Shown here piece by piece: positions 48,301 through 61,400 of a stretch of 64,000 nucleotides of DNA. The notes beneath the pieces were generated by a model that was not told the DNA's origin, did no database searches, and was given only the letters and a program-made list of their open reading frames with translations. The DNA comes from Lumbricus terrestris (lineage: Eukaryota > Annelida > Clitellata > Crassiclitellata > Lumbricidae): positions 60,626,020 through 60,690,019 of the forward strand of contig OX457038.1 in NCBI GenBank assembly GCA_949752735.1, in the 5' to 3' direction. Numbering within the stretch: position 1 is the stretch's first letter; the number at the start of each line of letters is the position of its first letter. A program made the position numbers and the translations under genes.

Positions 48301-49212
48301 AAATTTTTGCATTTTATTTCACTATGTTAGCGCTCAATCAATGCTGTTGGACTACGCAGCAGCTAGATATTATCAGGCAGGCTAAGAATTTATTAGATTA
48401 AAACTAATAATCGAAACGTAAATAATGTAATAACTTCTGCAGTGCCGCTATCAAGCACAAGCTGTCAAATCAATACATGTTCATCTCACAAAAGACTGTA
48501 ACTAAAAATTGTAATTTATTGCAGAAATAGCATAATCCATAGGAGAACAAAAATCATAATTCGCTCTAGAAAAGATCATATTCGTCATACAGAGTCAAAA
48601 ACCATACTGAAAGACTATGCTAGACAATCATAATGGAAGTTAATAACACAATCTATCGTACTGTATCGTAAGATTTCTACTGCACCCAAAAAATCAAAGT
48701 GTTCTGGGAATCAGCGCATTCACAGATGTTCAGTAACAGCAGATCTTAGGATAATCTCTCTGCCAGATCAGGCAGACAGTAAGGCAAATGGAGTCAATCT
48801 ATCATTTGAGTGAAACCCTCACCAGAGCCGATCACCTTGTCATAAAGACCCATGCAAGATGTCTGCACACAAGAACTCAACTCACACCTCAGAAGTGCAC
48901 AAAATAGATAAAGCAATAACAAATGTGGAGACAGTGATAGCAATTATATTTCTGAGGTTCAACAAGAAGATTTCAATGCAGAATGAGTTTTCATCGTTCG
49001 ATGGTTTTGAAAGCGTCCATTGAACTTACAGCAGTGAGGCGGTTCATCCGAATTGTCTTCACAGTCGGGATTGCTGTTGCAGACGAACTCATAACGGATG
49101 CATTGACCATTGTTACATCGGAACTGACCACCGGGACAAGTTGGTGCTGGACTCACTGGAAAAAAGTAACTATTGTCATCGTCATCCATCATCATCGTCA
49201 TCCATCATCATT

Positions 49213-49258
<46 letters not shown>

Positions 49259-49347
49259 CCACCACCACCACCACCACCACCACCACCACCACCACCACCA
49301 CCACCACCACCACCACCACCACCACCACCACCACCACCACCACCACC

Positions 49348-49406
<59 letters not shown>

Positions 49407-52400
49407 AATGAGCCACATCATCATCACATGATCAATAGTTACCATCACTCTTTCTTGTCATAAGCATTACCAAAAGCACCATCATCATCATCATCAACTA
49501 TCACCAGTCACACTAAAGGATAGTATCAGCCTTCATGAATTCCAACCCTAACATTCAATCCTCTGCCTGCCAAGCTGTCTAGCTACCAACGAAACCGACT
49601 AACAGCTGCAATGCCTCCTCCCTCTGATCTCCATGGCAACCGGACCAAGATATATTGGACATCGATCAATGGACGTGTTGTCCAAATATGTTCAAATTTG
49701 AATGACACAACGCAGCACTTGCGAATGAACTGGTGCTTTTGTGCTTAGCTTTAGAGTAGAACTTTGGAAATAAGAACTTTTGAACCTTACAATTGCACCA
49801 GACCCAATTCAATTCAGGTATCTGAAAAAATGAGTGAAATGACCCAAGTCACCTGACCCCATTTTGCTTGTCATAAATGGCACAGATACGTACAGCACAT
49901 CTGGACTTTTTCATCGGAATTATCCCTGCAATCGTTGTATCCATTGCAGACATTCGACGTAGCAATGCATCGGTGATTATCGCAGGTAAATTCGTCGCTC
50001 GAACATTCCACATACGCTAAAAAATCAGTACTCCTATGAAGATATTAATTTTATTTACAAAAACACCAGCATTCATAGCAGTAAACGTATTTCATTATTA
50101 TTCTTACTATCATTATACTAAGTACAATCATGACCATGACCACCACTGCCTTACCTTACCTTAGACCTTAGTCCTTCCTGTGCATGTCTGCACTTCGGGC
50201 GACACATCTCCACTGCCACATCACATTATATTCAATTATTCATTACAATGAAAGTTTCGAATTTATTGTTTTTTTTACATTTTCACCGTTGCAACACCTT
50301 ATGATTTCAGACTTTATATAGATCATCAACATTCATTATGGCCACAGTCGGATGGTTAAAGCTGGCTGAACAATCTCCAGGTTCGCCAGAGGATGGGATT
50401 GGGGAGAGGGCAACAGGATCCTGGATTGGATTGGGGAGAGGGCAACAATATCCTGGATTGGATTGGGGAGAGGGCAACAAGATCCTGGATTGGATTGGGG
50501 AGATTACTATGAAGGAAGTTGCTTGGTTCGTCAACAATAAAATTTAAAACAACGCTTATACTAAAAATATAATAAAACATAACAAAGCTAAAATTAAATG
50601 CAAACACAATGATAATATCCAGACGAAGCATTCATTCATTTCAGTTTCCTGGTTCTTAAATAATAAAATGGATGCATAAAAGCACAGACAAACAATCATA
50701 CCATCGTTACGTAACACCATAAAAATTAAAAATAAATGCATGATGCTCAATGAATGCATCAATGAAATCAAAGCAAGTAATTATAATCAAACATAAATGC
50801 CTCAAACACAGCAACAACACAAGACACACACTACTCAAATAACAAAATGAAATTGTCTTCAAGACTCAAAGCACCACTTACTGCAATTGCCAGGCTCATC
50901 TGACATATCCCCACAGTCGTTGTCATGATCGCAGACCCATTCTCGGTGGATACATATGTTATTGTTACAGCGAAACTGTCTTGAGTTACATGTCCTCTCC
51001 GGACAGTCCTGCTGCTCATCCTCGCCGCTTGCACAGTTGCGCACTCCATCACAGACAGCTTCCATTGGAACGCACGCAAAGCGTCCAAGGCCAGGATTCG
51101 ATTGACAGGTGAATGTGTCTGGTGGGCAGGTCCGGGTCTCTGTGTAGCACCAGTAACACTTAGTTGTAAACAGCTTTAAGAAAACTCTTGAAGAAAATTA
51201 ACAAATCAATCAATCAATCATCCAATCAATCATCCAATCAATCAATCAATAAATCAACCATCCATCAATCATCCAATCAATCAATGTAAACTAGATGTGG
51301 TGCCTCTTCAAGATACGTACTAAGAGGCATTCCCAGCCCAGCTGCCGCTGAAAGAACAGTTTTACACGGTGGATGTGCATGCTAAGGGAATGACGAGCAA
51401 TCCACCATAGACTGTAGAAAGTAGAGATCAGCATCCACTGCAGGTTGAAGCAGGACAGCAGAGCTCCTCTAAATGTTTAGGCACACCACCGAGAAGACGA
51501 CCTCACACAAAGGCAGAGGCACACAAAGGTAGGTGATACACTGGGATATTGGAAGCCATTGCAGGCCGTACCACATAATACATATGGTCATATACAGGTC
51601 TGTATTCTTATTGACTGAGCACCTATATAATATACCAGTAGCAGCTTTCCTCAACTTTCTCAGTGTGGAAGAAATCTGGATAAATATCAGTACAATTTCT
51701 ACTGGGAAGAATTCCTTTGAGATGTGATCTGAGAAAGCACAACAGGATTCAACCGCAATTGTAAATCTGCCATTTCTAAAATCCTACCCAAGACCTGTTG
51801 CCCTGTATGGTGAAGAGTGAAGACATCAAGCATCAGTTGATGGCACTCCAAAGGAAATCGTAATCCAGTTAACTCTTAGAGTACTCTCAATTACGCAGAA
51901 AGGCAGCCTGAGTATGCGTGGGTACAAGTACGATGAATCAAGAAGGTCTTGGTACTGTAATTGTAAACGTAACTCTTCACGAGAAACTAACCGAAGATGT
52001 TCCAACCTGCATCTCGAGTTAAGAATGGCTAGACACCAAATGTTCTGTATGCCTAAAGGTTGTGTAAAATGCACTTTAGAATTCTGATTGCGCATCTAAA
52101 AGTCCTGCTCCCACAGGCTGTACTTGCTAAAGGCACGGGTAGGAAAGACAAGCTACCATTGCATTGTTATTACTTAGTCATTACTTGACAAGCCACTAAC
52201 GCATTCAAATCACATATACACTTACCACAGCTGAAGCTCGCATCCTCGTCCGAATTGTCTTGACAGTCATTGTCACCATCACAGACGAACTGGGCATTGA
52301 TGCACCGGCCATTGTTACACGTGAACTGACTGCCAAAGCACGTGCGATTCTGATGACTGCAGACATCCGCTGGTTCATCCGAGCTGTCTCCGCAGTCATT

Positions 52401-55400
52401 GTCACCATCGCAGTGCCATCTATCGGGTATGCATCGATGCGTCGAAACACACCGAAATGCATCTGAGAAGAGATCAGATGTTAAAAGCATGGTAGGAATA
52501 AACAGCTTAACAACAAGCAAGGTGTCTAATCTATTTTTACTCAGAAAACTTAGCAAACAAGATAAAAATTAGACACAGATCATGAAGCAGTAGAAATTCA
52601 AGAACAAATTTTCAAAACCTTGTTTTCAACAGTCTTGCAGTTTCATATCATCAATAGATGTGCAAATCTGAAATGACCATGTGACAAAGAATAACCCCAT
52701 TACCCCAATGCAGCTTTCTGTCGCCAAGAAATTTGGATGATCCACATTATACTGTTTATATAAATTACTAGATGTGTTACCCGGCGTTGTCCGGGAAATT
52801 TAGGATTTTCAACACCACTCCTCTGGGGTACCCAGTGTTGACCGCTAAATTTCGGGTTTTCGGTAACCCTTCATCCCACCCCACTTCCCCAAAAAGCAAA
52901 ACATGACCCGTCCCTGAGGGGCGGGTGTGTGTGTTGACTGTGGCCTAATACAATTATTGCAGGTTGTCTGTTCTATTAGTATAGTTAATATTTCTGTGAT
53001 CTGCGTTCTTGTGAATATTATTGTTTCAACTGCATAATTGTACAAGCACTGTAACCGGTTTCGGTTTGTCAACTGGATTGCTGAATTAACGGAAATTATT
53101 ATTGGGTGCTAATGACGTCATGCGGACTGTCGACTCTTTACAATTGCAGCTACATGGGTGATAAAATCTTATTAAAACGCTAATATCTCGGGTTCTAAAG
53201 TGAATTAAGAGCTGAAAATAGTCGCGTTGAGTCGTTGACCTTAAAGTTTGGGTAATAATCAATTGCAAATTATTTTAAACCGACGCTCTGTCATTTCCAA
53301 TCCTGTTCTGGGACCAAGAGTCAAAATACATCCGGACACACAAACATATAGAAGGACAAACTTTGAGAAATATATTAGAGATTCATGAGCAGTGTTGAAG
53401 ACCAATCAGTAATATTTTCTGCCTTCTGTCTCATCTGACTGACACTTTGAACAGACCAGACTGAAAACATGCCTTGGATTGCACTTTACTGATACCTGTA
53501 ATAATAAAAAAAATAATAATAATAATGATAATAATAATGACGACTTCCATGGTGCATAGAGCATCATTTTAAGTTCAGAGATTACGTAGCCTAATTACTT
53601 ATTAGATTTCATAAGCTACAATAAGACTCCACTTTACCAGGACCACAGGTGATTTCTTGACAGAACGTAGGATTTTCATCACTGTCATCGCCGCAGTCAT
53701 TGTCTCCATCACAGAGGTACGTCCGTGGTATACATATGTTTGAGTTGACACACTTGACGTAACCTGGCCTGCAAGAGCTTGGTGGACAGTTGAACTCGTC
53801 CGTAAAATTGCCATCACGACAATTGTCACGACCGTCGCAAACCTAAGCACGCAAATATGCATATTTCTAAACATTCATTTATATTATACTAGCTGAATTA
53901 CCAGGTGTTGCCCGGGAAATTTAGGATTCGTCTCGGTCCTGGCCAATCTCCTACTTCCCTACACCCACTTGACCCCATCCACATTCCTACTGCCCACCCT
54001 ACCTTCTCCCCCACCCCACCCACCACACCTCACCCACCACACTCCGACCTCCACCGGTACCCCACCCGTGAAATTTGGATTTTCGGGAAAATTTCCTCCC
54101 CACCCCACTCCGACCTCCACCGGTACACCACCCGTGAAATTTGGTTTTTGGGAAATTTCTTCCCTTACCCCCACCGGCCCCCACCCACACCCTACCCCCA
54201 CCCACCCACCCACCCCTCACTCCCACAAACCCTAGGAAATTTAGGGTACAATTATATAAATAATATATATATGTAATTATATATTTTATACATATAGTAT
54301 GTATATTGATTAATTGAAAAATCAAGTTGTCAGACCACAACATCTTACGCAACATGTAAGAAGCTGAACAGAGAATGAAAAAATAAGAACATAATTATAT
54401 AACATGTGAAACTTGGGATTAACATGATGATAGAGCAGTCGATAGTTAATTCATTAATGCAGGTGAGGGTGTGAAGAGAAGCGCTGGAAAGAAGCAAACA
54501 GGATGAATGTCTGCTTGTTGATTTATGATGATAGATTTTTGACTCTCAGTCGTAGGCAAGGACAGCGTCAGTGCCGAACGATGGCGAAAAGCGTCCATGC
54601 AACACCCTGGATGCATTCCAAGAAGGCATGTACTGATCCTCAAAGTCTCTACCAGGTCATAAGACCTGGAGTGACATGAGAGAGAGAGCAGGTCGTCGAC
54701 CGGCTCGACCCTCGGCAGCCTCGGGGTCCATCCTCTGATCACCCCATTACCGTCCACCGTCGGTGAGATTGAGGCGCCTGTAGTAATAAGTACTCCGAGG
54801 ACAGAACAGGTAACTCAAGTAAATAGCAACTTCTAAGACCCAAACCAACATTATATATTCAGTGGCAGCTCTCCAGGGATGGTTCAAAATTAGAGGCCAA
54901 ATGCTAACATTGTGAGCCTGAGAAAGAAAAGGAAAAGTTCAGTGATGATGAGAATGAAAATAACATTCTTTGATGCAATCACAGCAGTTTCATAGATTAG
55001 ATCATGGTAGTATCACACGGTCAAACTGTCAAGCAAGTTACAGCCCGCCAATACTACATCAATAAATAGATAAGACGATAGCAGTCCTCATATTCAATAA
55101 AAGCAATACATCTATAATAAATTATTACTAATCAGTAAATAGAGCAAATGGTGCACTTAGAGGCAGCCATATGAACCTGTGTTCTATAAACCTTCATATA
55201 TTAGTAATAACAATATAACTGAAATACTCCTCAGATCCAAAAATAAAGAATATGAACTGTCATACCTCATGTGCATCAATACACCGAAAGTTCCTGCACT
55301 CAAACTGATCTGGACCACAGGTCGGAAACGCACACCCTTCCTCATCCGACCCGTCTCGACAGTCGTTGTCATGGTCACATCTATAGTGTGCGTTCACGCA

Positions 55401-58400
55401 CCTTCCGTTGCGGCACACAAACGCAGATGGCGCGCACGTGTGTTCGGCACACAGGACAGCGTTCTCATCTGACCCGTCACCGCAGTCGTCGAAGGTATCA
55501 CACTTGCGCTGCAACCAGATGCAGCGCCCATTCGAGCAGACAAACTGGGTTTCCGTGCAGTTGTTCGGAAAGGGAACGCACATCTTGCCACCATTGCCCA
55601 GTTGAGTGTTTGACCCTTCGTTGCACGCGCAGTCAACGCCGCCATTCGGGGCGAGGTGGCAGACGTCGGAACAGCCGCCATTGTTGTTGTCGCATGGATT
55701 GTTGCCTAGTGAAGAAAGAAGCGGTAATAATTTACAGTAACTTTTGAACTCATGTAGTGAGCTACGGCGCTATATAAATCGTCTTATTATTATTATTAAG
55801 TTATTATTATTACTAAAAGGAAACTTCAGATAGATAAGTTGCGGTATTGCACGGTAATGAAAGACGATGGAAGGCATTTCATGGTCAGGTAAGATTAGGA
55901 ATAGTATGGTAAGGCACAAAAAGTAAGGTATAGTCAGGTCAGGTGCTGTAAATGATTAAGTTACGCTAAGTTTAGGTATGCGTCATAACAGAATATTCAG
56001 ATAATTACGGTAAATAAGGACCATAGCACGAGGGTACGCGTACCCTAAAATAGAATACGTTAAAATACGTACGTACCTTTCAAAAAATACAATACGCGTA
56101 TGGTACGTACCATACAAGTGCACGAAAATTTTGTTTGTGGCTTACTCGGCGACCCATAGTATACATTTACGTGTACATGCAGTCAACAGTATGCGTCCTT
56201 GAAATCGGCATTTCCAGTAGCGTAGCAGTAAATTTAATTCAATAAATTCTTCTGTTATAATTAATTGAATGCAACTCTTCAACCTTTTCCTTGGAGTTGG
56301 ATTTTTAAGTGCTGCAGCAGAACTGAGCCGACTGACTGCCATTAATTAGTGCATTTAAGTGCAATGTATGCTGGATAAACATAGACCTACGATATAGCAT
56401 TGCAGCAATTCACTACGCTGTATACTATAATACTTGGCTGTGATTGTTTGCTTAAATTAAATTGAACATTCTTATAATGAGCAATGATGAGGCTAACGTA
56501 TTTTATTATTGTTTACATACCCTAAAATAGGGTACGTTAAAATGGCGCCGTAACAAATGCGCGCAAGCAAAAGCGTGCAGACAAATGCGCGCAGACAATA
56601 GCGCGCAGACAATAGCGCGCAAAGCGCGCAACAGGGACTTTCCCGTCAAAAGAGCGCAAAAAAGAGCGCGCAAAAAAAAGCGCGCAACAAAGAAAATGAT
56701 GAGAATAATTAAAAAGAACAATGTTTCATAAATGTTTCATAGGCTCTCCATATGTCTTTGAGTTGAAGATCGAGAGGTATCGTTCTGGATTTAGACACCC
56801 TGAGGCTTCAAAATGTAAGTACGTGCGTCTCAATAGACGCCTTCAGGCGTTGGTTCCAACGTATGGCACGATTCCTTTGGACGATTTTTTGCGTGGGGTG
56901 GCTCACAACGTTAGCCTATAAACTTATAGAACTTGAACTCTATATCTTCTTAACATTTCTAGCGAGGCACTATTTGATTTGATTCGATTTACTTCGTTTC
57001 GTCTTTACTACATTGCGTTTAATAACAACTATTTCATTGCGTTTAGGGTTATATGTTGCGTTAAAGAACACTGACGATAGGATAATTATGTTGAGACTAG
57101 ATTTCAACTTTAAGAACAACGTTTCGTCTATAGGCTATTTCATTGCGTTTAGGATTAAATGTTGCGTTATTTCTCACATTCTGTTTCCTTATGTTTAGAT
57201 GCTGATTCAAAAAAAAAATTATTGGGTCTGTGTGTTATTTGCGCGCGCATTTGTCTGCGCGATTTTGTTACTGCGCGCATTTGTCTGCGCGCATTTGTCT
57301 GCGCGCTTTTGCTTGCGCGCTTTTGACGGGACACCCGTTAAAATACGTACGTACCTTTCACAAAATAGAATACGTATGGTACGTACCCTCGAGCTTTGAT
57401 AAGAACTAAGGAAAGCAAGGTAAACATGCAGAGCTAGTGCAGAAGTTAAATCTAATACAAGAAACAGAAACTGTCTAAGAAAAGAAGGATAAAGTGAGGT
57501 AAGGTGAATAGGTCACCTTGCCAGGTAAGGTAAGGTGATCAATATCCAGAAACAATACTATAATTTTCATAACCATTATGGACTCTACAATTACAAATAA
57601 AAAGTTAAAGTGTAGCAATAATAAATTCCGAAGTAAGCCACTTTAATAATAATAATAATAATATCTTTTCTTTAATGAAACGCCTGCAAGACGCACTGCG
57701 CTTTACATTTACATGTTATGCAGTAATCTTAATTAAACTTAACTACCAACTGAACAGACAGCTTTGTAATTATACGGCGCCAATGGCAGCCTACAAAGCA
57801 AATCCGCCCAATGGGGTCTCGAACTCACTACCTCCCGCACTCTTGGCCAGCGTGTTAACCATTACTCTACCGGGCCCCCCCTCACCATTTGGACGACGAA
57901 GCTTTAAAAATAATAATAAGATTGATAGGCAGACACAGAATACTCACACTGGGGCTGCAGACTGGCAGAATAGACCTTGAGGTCAAAGGCTTCACTGTAC
58001 ATGCCAAGAATTCGTCTGTTCGCACCTGTATGCTTGTCCGCCTGATACACTGCCACTGAAAAGTATGGAAAATGACAATACAATGCATTTATGTAATTTG
58101 AACATAAAGCTCCTAAACTGCCCCATCTCGAGTGCACCGGGTCATCGCTCTCTGCGCTCTACTGAGCAGGGCATTCTCATCGTCCATTTGCCTGCACAGC
58201 TGGACTAAGCAGAATCGTGTCTTCTCAATGGCTGGCCTACGCTTGGAATGGGCTTCCTTTGGTGCTGCACTTGTTTCCTCAGGTCCACTCTGACTCTCTC
58301 AAAACTTACCTTTTCTGCTGTGCAGGTATCGGGAGCGCTTCTGTGCACACGCTTTGAAGGGGACGCTATAGGTAACTAGCAATAATGATAGCAATGTTGG

Positions 58401-61400
58401 TCATAGGAAAGTTCCGAATGAACGAGTTCTCTGAATTACAGACAGAATGAACTTTATATGCAAGGAATGGAGAAGCAAGTTAAACAGATTGTATATCTGT
58501 AAAGTGAAGACAAAGGAAGGCAAGGCAATAAAAGTAAGAGAATGCAATTCAAGATAAGGAAAGGGAAGTTGGCTAGATAAAGCAAGCCAATATAGGCCTA
58601 CAGTTTCTAAAGTAATGTAAGGCTCAGCAAGGCAAATAAAATGTTAGAAAATTAGTTAAAGTCAAGTCAAGGTAGAGTAAGGCAAGGCAACTTAAGGCAA
58701 GGCAAAGCAAGGCCAGACAAGATCAAATAAGGAAAGGCAAGGTAAATGCATAATTCAGGGCTGCAAGTAAAGATAAGAGAGGCAATACTTAGACAGAAAC
58801 TTTCCATCTTACAATATATAGTGAACTCACAATGTCGCTCATCTGTCCAATAAACGTAGTGACTGAAGACAGCCAGCTTCTGCGGCCTATCCAATCCATC
58901 AACGATTGTATGACGATACATTCCATTCAGATTTATCGCTTCTATGGTTCCTCTAAGAAACAAAACATACAGCTTTAATTCTGCATTCATTTAATTCTAA
59001 TCAGCAATTATTTACAGCCGTTACTGGCTGTATGCATATGAAAAAATAATCACAAGCTTTGAGCACTTTTCCAAACAAGCAGATTAATTGTCAAGATATT
59101 GCATAAATTTTAAATTAAACCTGCCTCAATCGATGCTATTGATAACCAACTCCATCCCCAGTCAAATACAATTTGCATGCAATGCTCTTATGAGGCACTG
59201 AGAAATGTGCTAGAGCTCTGTGAAATACAAGTTATAGCTAAAAGTAGCATCAATCAGAATGCTAAAACCATCTGTGTACGTTACAAGTGGTCCTTTTTCT
59301 TTGCCGCTACATATCCATGTATATCATTATGGTTGTGGCTGTTATTGTTGGTGTGTGTGTCATTCAAATATAATTTAAATCACGAAAATTCATGAGTTAC
59401 GCGAAAAGGCTCATAAGGGAAATCATCGCATTCATCAGCAATGCATAAAATCAAAGCCACAAAATCAAGGGTGACTGGCTGGGACGAAGCCACCGATTAG
59501 TGGAAGAGAGGAGACAAAAGGTAAGACTAGAGACAATAAATAATAATATTCGCAAATGACAGAAGACATAAATCTTAACTACTAACAGACAGCTGGCAAT
59601 AAACGACGCTAATTAATATCAGTCTGAGAAGCACGTCTGCGCTACGGGGCTAAAACCCGGGTCCGCTGATCTCCATGTCAGTGTGTTATCCAAAAACTCA
59701 CTTTTCCGTGTCAGTCCAGTAGAGCTGGTTGGATTCAAAGTCGATGGTCAGACCAGCTGCACTGCGGATGTCAGAAGTAACTAGATCCTGGATGTTCCGG
59801 CCAGACAGCGATGACTGATAAATCCCAGGCGGAGACACCTTGCTAAGGTACATGTGCCTGCGACAATTAACGTACAGCAATTAAACTAAAGTCTCAGTAC
59901 GACAATAACACGTACGACAGAAACACAATTTAAGATATGACAACTCAGGTCTTATCCAAAGTTCTAGTCAATTAGGATAAGACAATTACGGGTAAAGTAA
60001 AGGAATTAAGGTTAGGCAATTACAGTGGGTGAGGAAGGGAAAGACAGTTGGGTAAAGCAATTAGAGTAGGCCTACAAAGAAAAATAAAACAATCCTCCAC
60101 CAACAAAGCGAAAAACTACCACAACTTCAGAGGTTGTTGTAGCTTGGCTAATGATGTAGTGAAGTCAGCCACAAATTCAATCATACATATTCATTCATTT
60201 CAGAATTTCTATAGCGCTTCTTCAAGAGGCCTACTCAGAAGCATTCCCACATGTATGTATGTAAGTATGTATGTATGTATGTATGTATGTATGCATGCAT
60301 GCATGCATGTATGTATGTATGTATGTATGTATGTATGTATGTATGTATGTATGTATGTATGTATGTATGTATGTATGTATTTATGTATGTATGTTAATAT
60401 ACAGAAATAAATATATCATTATTATATGTAACATCTCTCATGCCTGCATTTATCTGAACTGGAAAAGATGAATACTCAAGGTTATAATGAGCATAGCAAG
60501 GTGGTCATGTTCGTGCCTAAGCAGAAAGATCCCTACATCTTAGGTCCATACTTCCAAGGAGTTCCTATAGAGGTGGATAAGCAAGAGCTTCACCCTTAGG
60601 TCTGCGATTTACCAAGACTGGTCTTAAAAGGATGTCATGTAAAGGTAAAAAGAGAAACTCAACTATTATATAAGTGTATAAAAGTTCAGTAAGCTGTCCG
60701 TGGGATGAAGATATGTTGGCGACATCGAGTACAGCTGGCCATCTAAGATTACGGTAAGGAAAAGAAGACATATACAGTTATACACATGATATACATGACT
60801 GCCTTTCTACACATGGACAGTTCTGCAACAGCAAATAAGCAGCCTTATTTTGCAGGAGACAACTAGGCTCAAGTGTTGACAGCAATAAAGACGGCCACAA
60901 GTTTCCACCAATGGCACAATTGAAGCCAACTGGTCTGGGACTTAACTTGTACCATACCCTCGACAAGGATCCAGCGCAAGGGCAAGGATTGCACTGTCAT
61001 GCATCAGGATCAGACTGCCGCTCCCGTCCGTGTTGAACATGTAAAGGTTATTAACAGTCAAATCTGCGAAGTAGATCTTCTTCGAAATCCAGTTGTAAGC
61101 CAGGGCTTTCCGATAACCACCCCAAGGATTGTAATGCGCTAAAATTAAGTAAAAACAAAGACTACTTAATTATGGAGCTGTTTGTTTCACTGCACAATTT
61201 ATACAGCAACCCTTTAAATCAGTGGAGTAAATATTGGGAGGCTCATCAGGTGGTCAAACACTGGCAGGCAGAAATAATTTTAAGCGTAAGTTGAGCATTT
61301 AACCTGTTGTTTTCCTCCTACTTTCTTGGTTGGCAAATGGCAACTTGGAAGGTTTAATAAAGGTGTCCATACACTAACTTGCAGAAGTTGTGATTGCAGC

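Noticed and set aside
49173..49463. Poly-His, poly-Pro, poly-Thr, poly-Gly and poly-Met/Val frames
   Set aside because: Six-frame reading of a trinucleotide array in an intron.
54441..54790. Possible gene (103-residue minus frame)
   Set aside because: No domain recognised; the sequence style suggests an unclassified repeat and no splice link to LRP2 is needed.
56721..57198. Possible transposase frames inside the long-TIR element
   Set aside because: The two short frames (66 and 61 residues) show no transposase motif and no linkage by splicing.
60048..60471. Met-Tyr-Val-Cys repeat frames
   Set aside because: Reading of the TATG microsatellite.
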